This document shows, in pieces, positions 32,593-43,456 of a stretch of 64,000 nt of DNA; position 1 is the first letter of the stretch, and every line of letters begins with the position of its first letter. The notes beneath the pieces were generated by a model, which was not told the origin of the DNA, did not search any database, and saw only the letters and a program-made list of their open reading frames with translations. The position numbers and the translations under genes are program-made. Origin of the DNA: Cylindrotheca closterium (taxonomy: Eukaryota; Bacillariophyta; Bacillariophyceae; Bacillariales; Bacillariaceae); contig CAKOGP040001668.1 in assembly GCA_933822405.4 (NCBI GenBank), positions 248,001 to 312,000 on the forward strand, in the 5' to 3' direction.

Positions 32593-34365
32593 CTAATTTA
32601 ACATCAAGTTCCGTATTGCCAGACCGAAACTTCCCTTCTGTCTACTAATGCGGATGGTCTCTCCACCTGACAGATCCAATTTGACATCCGCAGTTTTACT
32701 CCACTCTCCAAGCGTGTATGGAACTTCAATCGAGATTGGTTCACCGTCGTCGACCGTAACAGAGAGGGGAATCTGCTTTGCATGAACAGAATTTACCTCA
32801 ATTGAAAAGTTAGTGCGCCCTTCGAGATCATCGGTAAGAGTAAAGTCAATTTTTGCTTCCCCGCCAGCAAAATTGAGTTGTTTGCCCCCCTGAAACGACT
32901 CGATGATTCTCATCTTTCCTTCTGCAAATCCTTGTTCTGTGACTGGAATGATAAGTACACCGTCCTCAACTCTTTCTTCCTCATCAGGTTCCTTAAATTC
33001 GTACCGCTCCAAGTAAGCCGCTAGACGAGACTTGACTTTACTGCTTCCTTCACGGCGAAAATTCTCGGGTTTAGTTGGCAACAGCATCAGAGCTTTTTGA
33101 ATAATGGAAAGTGATCTCCAGATCCTCAACGGATGAAGAGTGAATTCTTCATCCTCGGGAATATCACTGTCCAACAGTTGGGTGAAACATTCTAACAAGA
33201 TCAGCTTGTTGAAATAATCTTTCGAGGAGAATGCACTCCGTGTGTCCACTTCACCTTTGAAATCAGAACCTTCAACACCCTCCCATCCACAATCGTCCCA
33301 TTTGGCAGTCATCATGGTCTCCCACCCAGCTTCAGTCCATCTGGTGTAGGCATTATCTTCGCCCTGTACGCATCCCCAGGTCGGAATCCCGTGAGCCTTG
33401 GCGATGAAACGACCAAACCATGCGTTTGGTTCATCATTGCCCCCTCCAGAAAGAACCTGCTGATACGTTCTTGGGTCTGAGGTCCACGTAGATGCTCTCA
33501 TTAGAACATCTGTTTGACATATGAAAGTGTATTTCTCTTTTGGGACAGTAAGAACTGTAAAGTATGGGGCATAGTTTAGGAGCATGTCTCGTCCCCATTT
33601 CATCTGGTCGTTCTTGGCGTCACAATTGACAACATGTCGCAATTCCCAGATTGAGAAATGAGGAAACGCTGGGTCAAGCTCTCCATTCTTATAGGCATCT
33701 GCAAAATGTTTGTATCTTTCGATTGGGTCGACCTCAATTTCTGTGTCGAATTCAAGCATTGGGATCGCTAATTCCAAAGCAACCGCCATTGCCAGTTTCT
33801 TGTAAATCTCTTCGTCATCTTTCTTTATATCCTTCGCCAGCTTGTTGTAAGTCACGATTGCTTGACCGTAGTTTTCACCCTTTGCACCTCCATTACCCAG
33901 CATCTCTTTCATTCGCTTGGTGGACTTGAGTAAGCCCTCAACAGCCTCGCCATTCCCCTTTTCTAATGAGCAGAAATAGGCGAGGCCTTCAGGCGATGCC
34001 TTTGTGATGATCGTCCCCTTCAATACAGAGCTAACGATCTTTTCATTTTCGTTCAAATCAACCGAGTCAAGAACCTTGTTTGCACTCTTTACGCATTTTT
34101 TCATTGCCTTTTCTTGCTCTCCAGCAAGTTTTTCCATCTCTTTGTCCGAGGATACTGTTTGAAGCTTCTGATAGAGGTCATAAAACGTTTGACATGCCTC
34201 CACAAAACTTTCCTTATGTGGTGACTTGATAGATGGAGGCTTCTTAGAGCATTTCTCCTTGCACTCTGTCAAAACCTTTGTGAAGTAGTCTTGATCAAAG
34301 GTTGGCATTGTTGATGTGAAACCTGATTTTGTGTTCAGGCCTCCTTGAGACATTAGGGGTGGCAT
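32593..34365 (-). CDS. Transglutaminase-like protein with C-terminal carbohydrate-binding-type domain
   Basis: 590 residues from the ATG at 34365 (MPPLMSQGG); MPTFDQD further in is an alternative. The N-terminal 200 residues are helical and charged. Residues about 260-400 read WGRDMLLNYAPYFTVL, then TYQQVLSGGG, AWFGRFIAKAHGIPTWGC and RWTEAGWETMM. This resembles the transglutaminase-like/papain-type block in which related proteins carry LSGGGxCGPRxWFGRF and RQPGHAA. Here the expected Cys is absent (GGGNDEPNAWF) and the His loop reads QGEDNAY, so the enzyme looks dead. The last 140 residues resemble a galactose-binding or CBM-like jelly roll (EVPYTLGEWSKTADVKLDL, IRISRQKGSFGLAIRNLML). No signal peptide is seen. 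Family placement is tentative. Confidence 0.65.
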   Translation of the reverse strand: MPPLMSQGGLNTKSGFTSTMPTFDQDYFTKVLTECKEKCSKKPPSIKSPHKESFVEACQTFYDLYQKLQTVSSDKEMEKLAGEQEKAMKKCVKSANKVLDSVDLNENEKIVSSVLKGTIITKASPEGLAYFCSLEKGNGEAVEGLLKSTKRMKEMLGNGGAKGENYGQAIVTYNKLAKDIKKDDEEIYKKLAMAVALELAIPMLEFDTEIEVDPIERYKHFADAYKNGELDPAFPHFSIWELRHVVNCDAKNDQMKWGRDMLLNYAPYFTVLTVPKEKYTFICQTDVLMRASTWTSDPRTYQQVLSGGGNDEPNAWFGRFIAKAHGIPTWGCVQGEDNAYTRWTEAGWETMMTAKWDDCGWEGVEGSDFKGEVDTRSAFSSKDYFNKLILLECFTQLLDSDIPEDEEFTLHPLRIWRSLSIIQKALMLLPTKPENFRREGSSKVKSRLAAYLERYEFKEPDEEERVEDGVLIIPVTEQGFAEGKMRIIESFQGGKQLNFAGGEAKIDFTLTDDLEGRTNFSIEVNSVHAKQIPLSVTVDDGEPISIEVPYTLGEWSKTADVKLDLSGGETIRISRQKGSFGLAIRNLMLN

Positions 34366-34440
34366 TTTGAGTTTTCGCCTGTGGAAAAGCACATGATACT
34401 GCAACTTTGTATACCATAGTTTTTCTCACATTCGTCACAC

Positions 34441-34512
34441 GTCGGTTTGGTCTAGAGGTATGATTCCTGCTTTGGGTGCAGGAGGTCCCGGGTTCGATTC
34501 CCGGAACCGACC
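34441..34512 (+). tRNA. tRNA-Pro (UGG)
   Basis: 72-nt cloverleaf. The acceptor GTCGGTT pairs with AACCGAC, with discriminator C. The anticodon stem CCTGC/GCAGG encloses loop TTTGGGT, giving anticodon TGG. The T arm is CCCGGG/TTCGATTC/CCGGG, with an internal B box GGTTCGATTC. There is no intron and CCA is not encoded. A short T run follows (ATTTT), fitting pol III termination. Confidence 0.95.
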
Positions 34513-34892
34513 ATTTTGCACATCCGGTTTTACCCCTTTCGCGGAGAAGTCTGTTGTAGATGGTTGTACCGATTTTGACCTTCGTCATTGCTTCGGACAC
34601 CTTCACATCTGGCTTTTATCCCAGCCTCATACAGCACGCAACAAGCTGTCACCGCAGTAATTATGGACGATCAATTTCGCCTCCAAGAAGTAGCACTTAT
34701 CTTATCATAAGTAGCTATCCTTAGCTTCTCAGGATATCATCCCCAAGTCTTGATATTAAACTACTGCACGGCCTACGAATGTTCAATTGAGTAGCTGTGC
34801 TTTTTGCACTGCACATGAAAAGCGACTAGTATACATTAAAAGGAAGCAATGTCAAACTGTTAGCGAGGTCACATTATCGCTTTGCTTCCGGA
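34513..34892. other. Intergenic after tRNA-Pro
   Basis: 380 bp. Nothing recognised beyond the tRNA terminator T run. Confidence 0.35.
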
Positions 34893-35941
34893 TTAAGTTT
34901 CAGTTCTTTGTCGTTTTGGCGTACTGCTGTCACCGTTTCCGTCAGACTTTTTACCCCCAGTTTCACCATCGCTGCTTCGTCGTTTGACAGATTTTGATTT
35001 TTTCCCGTCTTCAACCTTTGCTTCTGCCTTTACTTGTGTCGTTGCGTCTGCTTTAGACGCACTTGATTTCCGTACGATGCCTATCTGCCTTCTGCTTCCA
35101 TTTGATCTTGCACTAGATGAAGCAAGAAGACCAGAGGAGGTGGCTGTAGTTCGTTGACGAGCCGACACGTGTACTCGGAATCCAAAGACTCTGGGAACAT
35201 ATGTTGTATCTCTCGGAAGCCTATCCGGAACAAGGTTGCTGAATGTCATAAGGAATAAGTGTGGAAAAGTCGTCCCGAATGCGGCGCCATCTACACCTGC
35301 ACCCCCATGATGGCTACTTCGGGATTTTATAGGAGGTGGGTGGTATACACATGAACACTTTGGACAGAATATTTTGACTGTATCTGCCCCCATTTCGTCT
35401 CGTAGTCCAACGGGAAGGACAGGTTGGCCCGCACATTGAACCAAAGGACACGTTCCAAATTCTTTTGCGGCGTACTATATAATACAAAACATCATTCTAC
35501 TTGTTGAGAACAAGAAATGACGGGTTCAATAGAACTGAAAGTATTCAACCAACGTACCTTGTTGTACATGGCATCGAGACCATGTGCGGTTATAATATAT
35601 CGTGCATGGATCAACCCATACAGCGTACACGCACTTTGCGTCAAGTGAGAGTCATCTGAATCATCTGGTCCGATGCGGTCCAGTATCAGATCAAGGCAAT
35701 CTGAGAAATTGGATACACAAGCTCGGAGGCCGTATAGGTTGAAACCGTCTTCAATATAGGATCGCTCCACTTCGCAAAACATTTCATGCCCTTTCAAACC
35801 ACAGAACCTAGTTTACAAAAGCATATATGTTAGAAAGGAATGGAATAATAGAAGCTTCTAGGCTGCCCGAACAAAAAAAACTTACCATTGAATCCAGGGT
35901 TCGTCATGGCCAGAGGCTGAGGAATCTTCATTATAAGTCAT
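34893..35941 (-). CDS. Casein kinase II regulatory (beta) subunit
   Basis: Exons 35941-35886, 35807-35558 and 35474-34893; introns of 78 and 83 nt with GT/AG ends. 295 residues. CK2 beta dimerises through its zinc ribbon and controls substrate choice of the CK2 kinase. The joined protein reads WIQWFCGLKGHEMFCEVE and YIEDGFNLYGL, the conserved start, then the TLYGLIHARYI block. The zinc ribbon is C-PLVQC ... FCPKC (four cysteines) in the conserved setting LPVGLRDEMG. The closing motif is GTTFPHLFLM. The tail (about residues 210-295) is Ser/Lys-rich with KSKSVKRRSS and PKRQRTET, longer than the usual tail of about 25 residues, and could be a nuclear signal. Confidence 0.95.
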
Positions 35942-36508
35942 GTTGCTGGAAGCGTCCCAAAAAGCAAGGCCCTTGAGCAGAAGATTTTATTGCTCGTGGC
36001 GAATGCTATTGGTGAGGACCCTTTTGTTTTGTTGGGTTATGTTTTATCGAAAGCTTTTTGTGTTGTTCAAGACTACTGACAAGTTCTCATAGCATCAAGG
36101 ATATGAATTGTTGTCCTTGTACAACTTCCAATATTCTCTTCTCTTGCTTGTGCAGCCAGTCCCTGCACGTACGTACGAAGTACAGTACATGTTAACGGGC
36201 GCAGTGCAGACCAGAAGACGACGCGTCAATTTTGTTAGTACCGTACTGGTACCAGCTGACAGAGCATGAGCATCTCTTCACGCGCGCACGAAGATTAAAA
36301 AATGCGAATGAATGAATCCTTCGACTCTTTGGTGTCGTACCCACAGTATTCATTGCTGACTAATGCTGCTGAAGCGCAACATTGCTAAACATTTAAAACA
36401 ATGTAGGCTTCCGCAATACCATGAGAACAGCATCCTCTACTCCCCATGCTGGCCAATGATTTTGCTGATATGCTATTTTTTTGAAACTAATTATTTTATT
36501 TCATTTTA
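35942..36508. promoter_or_regulatory. Upstream region of CK2 beta
   Basis: 567 bp between the CK2 beta start and the EMC4 stop, both minus strand, so it contains the CK2 beta promoter. Short palindromic GTAC-rich pieces occur at about 36168-36192 and 36238-36255. No gene seen. Confidence 0.35.
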
Positions 36509-37122
36509 TTAAAACATGGGTGGAATGCTAGATGTTTCTGACATTTCTTTCCATACCACAGACTCCATAAAATCTGCAGCAGTCGTTGGCAGCAATCTAA
36601 GAGAGCTCATTTTGTATAAACCAATACCCAGCCAAACTACGTTCAGTGCAACAAAGATCAACTTTGGTACTTGTGTATCAGTGTCCAAGTTCCCAAAGAC
36701 CGATTCTACCTTGAAAATATTCGTCATCGGTGTAAGGACTGCAGAAGTTGTTGTATTAATACTGAAAATATTCAGATTCTTTCCCGACATCCAGAGCATA
36801 AAAGCATTCATTGCCAACTGATTTCCCGGCTTGGTCGCAATGGCCATGGCTTTGGATTTACGCTTGGCTACCAAGGCGTCCGAATTTTGATTGATAGCAG
36901 CAGAAGCAGCGCCTCCCTTGCGTTCTGCATCGATAATGTTGGAATGTCCTACTGATTGAGCGCATTTGGAAAGGGCATGGAAACCTTCGTGCTCGGAACT
37001 CAACGTCAAGTCTATTGATTTCAATCCGAATCTGCAGAAAATCGCATGTAGGTGAGTACGCAAGAAATACACTGTAAAATCACATGGTTCAAAATGATGC
37101 CATTCACTTACTTTCTTGGCAT
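36509..37122 (-). CDS. EMC4: ER membrane protein complex subunit 4 (EMC4/TMEM85)
   Basis: Exons 37122-37112 (11 nt, MPRK) and 37031-36509; the intron is 80 nt (GTAAGT...TGCAG). 177 residues. EMC4 is part of the EMC insertase that places tail-anchored and multi-pass proteins into the ER membrane. Visible family features are the cytosolic basic helix KRKSKAMAIATKPGNQLAMN, the membrane pair MNAFMLWMSGKNLNIFSI and FVALNVVWLGIGLYKMSS, and a C-terminal LRLLPTTAADF. Without the tiny first exon the frame would begin at a distant upstream Met inside the intron, so the two-exon model is preferred. Confidence 0.88.
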
Positions 37123-37353
37123 TTTGTTGTTTGTTCGTGCAAGATCAAGAGTCCCATCGAAACGAGAAATAAAGCACGCTGCGCAGTCAGTTCCCCCAAA
37201 GAACCCGGATATAACATTTTCAAGTGCATGACAAGTCCTCATATTTTCCTGCAAACCTCCAAACGCTGTATTTTATATATAGACACGTTCATACTGTAGT
37301 AGTTAGTAGTTATCTACCGGTATAGTGCATATATAGTACGTATCGAATATTGT

Positions 37354-38797
37354 TTAGTCAAGCTTAGCAACGGAAGTTGTGATAATGTCCAAGCATTCAT
37401 CCATTTCCTGCTCCGTGATCGTCAGAGGGGGTGCAAACCGGATAATGTTTCCATGTGTGGGCTTGGCCAACAAACCTGCATCCATCATGGTTTCACAAAG
37501 TTCATAAGCTTTTCCCTTATCACCGTATCCACCCTTGGGTTCGTTAATGACCATGGCGTTCAATAGACCTCTTCCACGGACGGTTTCGACCTTGTCTCCG
37601 ACCAATTTGTCGAGTCCCTGTCGCAATTGCTCTCCACGGGCTTGCGAGTTTTCAGCCAAATTTTCGTCTCTCAAAACGTCCAAAGCAGCGATGGCAACCT
37701 TACAGGCCAGTGGGTTTCCTCCATAGGTAGATCCGTGCTCACCTGGCTTCAAAGTCAGCATGACTTCGTCGGTGGCCAAGACGGCAGAAACCGGGAGAAC
37801 ACCACCGGAAAGAGCCTTTCCAAGGACCAAAATGTCGGGAAGAACTCCATCGTGATCCATTGCCAAACGGTAACCAGTTCGGCATAGACCCGTTTGAACT
37901 TCGTCGGCAATGAGCAAGACGTTGTACTTTTCGCACAATTTCTTGACCTCTGCCATGTATCCGTCCTCAGGAACGACAACTCCAGCTTCTCCTTGGATGG
38001 GCTCGACCATGAATGCAGCAATATTTTCGGCATCCTTTTCGAACTCCATTTGCAAGCTTCCAAGATCATTGAATGGAACATTCGAGAAACCACTGTAAAA
38101 GGGAGATCAAAAGCGAAACGACCGTGCGTGTGAGATTTCAAATGTCATACCGCAATGTCACAGAGGAGACCAATGAAGATCTCCAGATTCAAACTGCAAT
38201 TACTTACGGCATGTAAGGACCAAATTGGTTGTAAGCAGTAGGATCGTTACTACTGCTGATAGCAGCCAAAGTGCGTCCCCAGAAATTTTGGTTGGCAAAG
38301 AGAACCCTGGCCTTGTTGGGGGCAATTCCCTTGACCTGGTATCCCCAGCGACGAGCGAGCTTGACAGCAGTCTCTCCACCTTCCACACCGGTGTTCATGG
38401 GCAAGATGCGATCCATTCCAAAGTAATCCGTGATGTATTCACAGTATTCTCCTAGAGCGTCGTTGTGGAAAGCACGCGACGTCAAGGTCAATGTTTGGGC
38501 TTGCTCCGTGAGGGCAGCAATGATCTTGGGGTGACAGTGTCCTTGGTTGACGGCAGAGTAAGCAGAAAGGAAATCAAAGTATTCCTTTCCTTCGGTATCC
38601 CAGACCTTGGTTCCCTCTCCTTTTTGGAGAACGACGGGCAAAGGAGCATAGTTGAAGGCTCCGTACTTTTCCTCCAAGGCGATGCATTCAGCAGCGGTAG
38701 AAACTTCTGTGGTGGCTGCAGAAGAAAATGCTGCAGTGGCAGTTTTGACAGTTTGACGACCTTGCTTGGCAACGGTAGAGGCGACTCTGTTCATCAT
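37354..38797 (-). CDS. Ornithine aminotransferase (mitochondrial type)
   Basis: Exons 38797-38208 and 38092-37354 with a 115-nt GT-AG intron splitting a Pro codon (GPYMP|GFSNVPF). 442 residues. The PLP enzyme moves the delta-amino group of ornithine to 2-oxoglutarate, giving glutamate semialdehyde, and so links the urea cycle, arginine and proline metabolism. Visible motifs are [29 protein letters not shown], the PLP aspartate in [14 protein letters not shown] and the Schiff-base lysine in [10 protein letters not shown], then [10 protein letters not shown]. The N-terminus ([26 protein letters not shown], cut here as two runs [13 protein letters not shown] and [13 protein letters not shown]) is basic and Ser/Ala-rich, fitting a mitochondrial presequence. 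It is head to head with fumarase. Confidence 0.95.
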
Positions 38798-39144
38798 TAT
38801 TGGTTTTCAAAGAATACTGTATAATACTTGGAATGTATTTTATGAGAATACTGACTGGATGATTTTTCCTGGTGTCACGATGGCGTTTGAGTCGTTCAAG
38901 CTCATACGCCGTCCATCAACTTGGTGTCTGTCTGGCTGTGTCTGTGGTTTCCATTGGTTTTTAGTACACGTCAGTGTTCTTCGGCTGCACTTTCAGACCT
39001 CACTTCAATCCTGCCACGACTAAGCTCCACCAGGTGGGATGACAGACGTCCACAAAATACCGGTAGGAAGAAAATCATGCATCCGGATAATCCGAATTTG
39101 CATTATTTTCCAGAAATCAGATCGAAGTCACACAAACCTTCAAC
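38798..39144. promoter_or_regulatory. Divergent promoter region, OAT / fumarase
   Basis: 347 bp between opposite start codons of two central-metabolism genes. No distinct motif picked out. Confidence 0.4.
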
Positions 39145-40696
39145 ATGGCGTCTTCCTCTACCTTTCCCGACCCAGCCATCGGCCTACCACCCCGTGTGGA
39201 ATCCGATTCCATGGGATCTCTTGATATTCCAGCCGACTGCTTGTGGGGTTGCCAAACTCAACGATCTTTGATGAATTTTCCCATTGGGGGCACGGAATCC
39301 AAAATGCCGTTGGAAGTCATCTATGGAATGGCTCTTGTCAAGAAATGCTGTGCAGAATACCATGCTGAAATTGGAAAGATGGATGCCAAAGTGGCAGGGG
39401 CTATTGCTCAAGCTGCTGACGAAGTGATTGCCGGACACCACGATCGTCAATTCCCTTTGGTTACTTTTCAAACAGGAAGTGGAACCCAAACCAATATGAA
39501 TGTCAATGAGGTTCTTTCGAATCGAGCCATTCAAATTCTAGGCGGAGAAGTCGGTAGCAAGGCACCTGTCCATCCCAACGATCACGTTAACAAGGGACAA
39601 TCCAGCAACGATTCTTTCCCTACTGCTATGCACTTGTCGCTAACCAAGATGGTCGTCGAAACTACTATTCCTGGAATGGAAGCTTTGTTGGCTGCCCTCA
39701 ATGAAAAGATGGAAAAGTTCTCGGACATTGTCAAAATTGGAAGGTACGGCGAATGCAAAAACAAGGAAATAGTTTGGCTTGGCTTGGCTTGGCTTTGCAG
39801 CATGCTGCCTCTGTACTACGAGGATATCATTGTTCTCACATTTCATTGTTTTCTTCGTTAGAACGCATTGCCAAGATGCCACTCCCTTGACACTCGGTCA
39901 AGAATTCAGTGGATATGCCATGCAAGTCGAATACGGCATTCAACGACTAAAGAATAGCTTGCCGTCCATCTGCCGATTGGCTTTGGGAGGAACCGCTGTC
40001 GGCACTGGGCTCAACACTTCTATCGGCTATGACGCTGCCATTGCCGAACGATTGGCCAAGGCCACTGGACTACCGTTCATCACTGCCCCCAATAAGTTTG
40101 AAGCCCTTGCTGGACACGATTCTTTGGTAGAGGTTTCTGGAGTTTTGAATACCATTGCCTGCAGTCTCAATAAAATTGCCAACGATTTGCGAATGTTGGC
40201 CAGTGGACCACGATGTGGTTTGGGAGAATTGTCTCTGCCCGCCAACGAACCTGGTTCCTCCATCATGCCTGGCAAAGTCAACCCCACCCAATGCGAAGCC
40301 ATGACCATGGTTTGCGCTCAAGTCATGGGCAACCACGTCGCAGTCACTGTCGGAGGAGCCCAAGGACACTTTGAATTGAACGTCTTCAAACCGCTCATGA
40401 TTGCCAACCTTTTGCAGTCGGCGCGATTGGTGGGTGATTCCAGTCAATCCTTCTCGTCTCGTTGTGTGGAAGGATTGACGGTCAACAAATCGCGAGTGGA
40501 CGAATTGATGAATGCTAGTTTGATGTTGGTCACTGCCCTGAACCCACACATTGGATACGATAAGGCCAGTGAAATTGCCAAAAAATGCCACAAGGAGGGA
40601 ACCACATTGAAGGAAGGTGCAGTTGCTAGCGGCTACTTGACAGCGGAACAATTTGACGAATGGATTGTTCCCAGCGAAATGATTGGACCCAAATAA
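39145..40696 (+). CDS. Class II fumarate hydratase
   Basis: Exons 39145-39743 and 39862-40696; the 118-nt GT-AG intron splits the Arg codon in KIGR|THCQDA. 477 residues. It catalyses reversible hydration of fumarate to malate. Visible motifs are [51 protein letters not shown] with the active-site His, and the superfamily signature [13 protein letters not shown]. The start region ([17 protein letters not shown]) is short, with no basic amphipathic helix and no plastid-type signal. The encoded form therefore looks cytosolic unless another upstream exon exists. It diverges from ornithine aminotransferase. Confidence 0.95.
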
Positions 40697-40749
40697 ACTA
40701 AAATGATATATGAATACAACGTGTACCATCTGTTGTTAGTTAGGACTAT

Positions 40750-40891
40750 ACTGTTATTAGCGGGACAAAAAGATCAAAGGACCAGGAGAATAGAGAGCAG
40801 CAACAAGCAGAAATGGGGCAACTGTTATTAGCGGGACAAAAAGATCGAAGGACCTGGAGAACAGAGAGCACTAAAAGGTAGAAATGGGGCA
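40750..40891. repeat. 71-bp tandem duplication beside tRNA-Pro
   Basis: Two copies, 40750-40820 and 40821-40891, both starting ACTGTTATTAGCGGGAC and ending AAATGGGGCA. They differ at several internal positions (for example AAAGGACCAGG against GAAGGACCTGG). The array lies just 3' of the minus-strand tRNA-Pro gene at 40895. Confidence 0.9.
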
Positions 40892-40894
40892 AAA

Positions 40895-40966
40895 GGTCGG
40901 TTCCGGGAATCGAACCCGGGACCTCCTGCACCCAAAGCAGGAATCATACCTCTAGACCAAACCGAC
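40895..40966 (-). tRNA. tRNA-Pro (UGG)
   Basis: 72 nt on the minus strand, and base for base the same as the copy at 34441 as far as I can read. It has the same acceptor, TGG anticodon and T arm. A TTTT run follows the 3' end (minus-strand reading). It is adjacent to a 71-bp tandem duplication. Confidence 0.95.
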
Positions 40967-41974
40967 GTTGCAAAAACTCTGTACTTTTATAGATCTTAAT
41001 TTTGTTTTTTTTGCGTCGGTAGCCAAGTATTTTTGACATTAGGAATTGGGTTACACACGAACTTTATCAAGATAGTATAAGCTCTGCATACATACAAAAC
41101 AACGTGTGTAGCTTTGGCACTTTTCATGTAGCGTGGAAATAGAATTAGAAATGGAAGAATCAATCCTCGACTCAGGAAGAGCAGATGATCCGGCCCCAGC
41201 ACCAGCACCGGCAGCCTTTTTTAAAACTACCTAAGGTCCGTATTGGTACGGTATCATAACCATTTGGTACTATATGTACAAGGTACCGGTACCCTGTACC
41301 CTGTGGAGACATACCAGGTTAGATCAATGGGTGGGATATGAAACAATAATTTCAGCCTCCTGTAGCACCAGGCAGACGTCAGTGGCTGCGTGCTGCCACC
41401 ATTTCCTGCTGGCTGTGCTCTTCGTCATCGTCTATCCTTGGTATTAGTGCAACTTTCAAGAAGAACGGATGGTCTCAAGCCTTGGTCTTCTTTTCGGGTG
41501 TTACAATTCTTTCCAATTCCATCAAGTTGAAAGTATTGACTTGCACAATTAAGTATATCGTAAAGCGGAAAGACTGACAGCTGCTCCAGGACGTACTGTA
41601 CCGTGAGTCCGTCAACCGGGGTTTGTCAGTTCCCGCACCCAACAGCACGAATTATTGAACAGTTGATCGTCCACATCAAAAATTCCAGTGTGGGACTTCT
41701 CGTTCCCATAATATTGAAACCCACGACACGACAACTAAGAAGAAGGTTCATCGCAACAGAAACACACAAAGTATCAGAACCAAGGCATCTCCTGCGGCTG
41801 TTTGATCCATTCACTGCAGTGCACTGTTCCATTCACTGATTTCTGATCGAATCAATCATCGCTAACTAATTGAATTGCATTGAATTGCATTGAATTGAAT
41901 TTTTCGAATTTTCAAATCCATCAAAAAGTTCAAACACGGAGCATCTCATCAAATTCTAGGACATTATTCCAAGC
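40967..41974. other. Intergenic, no gene recognised
   Basis: About 1 kb. It holds GGTACC/CTGTACC-rich short repeats at about 41270-41305 and ATTGAATTGC repeats near 41870-41898. Small frames present have no family match or coding bias that I can defend. Confidence 0.4.
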
Positions 41975-42676
41975 ATGAAAGCATCCGCTAGACGTGCCAG
42001 TAGACGGCGATCACGGCCACCACAAACATTTCTGGGTGGAGCCGCAAATGCTAACACAAACGCCTCCGCTTCAAAAGGAGTCCCTGAAATTATGTCCAAG
42101 CTTTCCGAAGAACCGCAGGACACAACAATGGAAGATCAATGGTGCGACAATACTAGTATAACACCGCTCCCCGGTCAGCAAGCTCAAGACCCAGGAGTTG
42201 CTTCGGCTCGTACCATGTCTCCCACTCCACCATTTTCCGCTACAAGTGCCATTTTTTCTACCTTTTCCGATTCCTTTGACATTCCTCAACGCAGACGACA
42301 ACAACAAAATTACAATACTATCAATAACAATAACAATAATAATGGTCATGATGACGACGATGATGGTGGTGGAAAGGAAGGAGCGGACGATAACATCTCC
42401 GTCCTTACGGACTGCAGCTGGATGATGGACGAAGATGAGGACGAATATGGAGAAGAAGACGCTAATTCACAAATTGCTGCCGTTTCCGTTGCCTCGGAAT
42501 CTCTCACTGTCGCTACCACTACTACCGATTCCACCACACTTCCCACAAACAACCATTTGCTCAATCAGAATCAGCATCACAACCATATGGATCCACCGGA
42601 GCCTCGAAAGAAGCGGCGACAGGTTCTCTCTGTTGCCCATGACAATGGGCCCTTCAAGAGAAGAAAGAGGATGTAG
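41975..42676 (+). CDS. Low-complexity nuclear-type protein
   Basis: 233 residues, one exon. No family recognised. It begins with a basic MKASARRASRRRSRPPQ segment. It then has Ser/Thr/Pro-rich sequence, an Asn run and an Asp run (about residues 118-132), an acidic helix around SWMMDEDEDEYGEEDA, and Thr- and Asn/His-rich stretches. It closes with two basic clusters, PRKKRRQVLS and FKRRKRM, which look like nuclear localisation signals. The frame has both a good ATG and a stop, and it is the longest on either strand here. Compositional bias makes function impossible to assign. Confidence 0.55.
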   Translation: MKASARRASRRRSRPPQTFLGGAANANTNASASKGVPEIMSKLSEEPQDTTMEDQWCDNTSITPLPGQQAQDPGVASARTMSPTPPFSATSAIFSTFSDSFDIPQRRRQQQNYNTINNNNNNNGHDDDDDGGGKEGADDNISVLTDCSWMMDEDEDEYGEEDANSQIAAVSVASESLTVATTTTDSTTLPTNNHLLNQNQHHNHMDPPEPRKKRRQVLSVAHDNGPFKRRKRM

Positions 42677-43456
42677 TAGAATGCTCACTTGTACTGACGG
42701 CTTGGCGCCTACCATTCCAGGCAGGACGAAAAATAGTAGAACACAAACACAGACACAACAAACACCAAAATCTCAATCCATGGTGCAGCAAACCGGTTCC
42801 GAGAACTGACCTATATTGCGCACAAAACACAGACCATTTAGCACCACTATCATAGACCATGTTTTCAACAAATACATGATCATCACCCATCATTATAGAC
42901 CATGTTTTCAAACAAGACACGATTCATTCATTTTAGCAGTTGTACTCGTAATTAAAAGTATAAAATATTCCATTTGTTACTCAACATTTTTTAACCAGCT
43001 CTCCTTGGGCAGTGTAAATGAGTATAGCTGGTATTTCGCTGTGTAGTGTACCGAGTTTCGACCTGGGATGGTTCGAGGTGTAGACAATTTCGAACCCGTC
43101 TCAAGACTTGAAATGACATTTCCGTAATGTCATTCCCTAATGACATTTCTTAGATGATAAAATCATAAGAGGATCGTGGCGGAGATGAAAAATATAATCA
43201 CTGGAGCGCATCATTGCATTGCACAGTCCAGTAGAGCAGTCTTATCTAATGCTTTCACAGAAAAAAGAAAAGCGGGAAAAGCTATCGGTTGTTCTCTCTA
43301 GGACAGCAAACCATTGGGTGGAGAAAAAGCACCGGTAGAAATCCGAATATGAGATGGAAAAGAAAAGAAATTTAGTTTGGAGGAACATTAATGTGAACAA
43401 AGTTTGTGTCTTGTCTATATTTCGTTGTTGTTGTTGTTGGAACGCTGCTGTGCTGT
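42677..43456. repeat. Intergenic with clustered short repeats
   Basis: 780 bp. A 17-bp direct repeat ATAGACCATGTTTTCAA lies at 42852-42868 and 42895-42911. An inverted pair AATGACATT/AATGTCATT lies at 43112-43120 and 43126-43134, with another AATGACATT at 43139-43147. No gene or known RNA. Confidence 0.6.
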
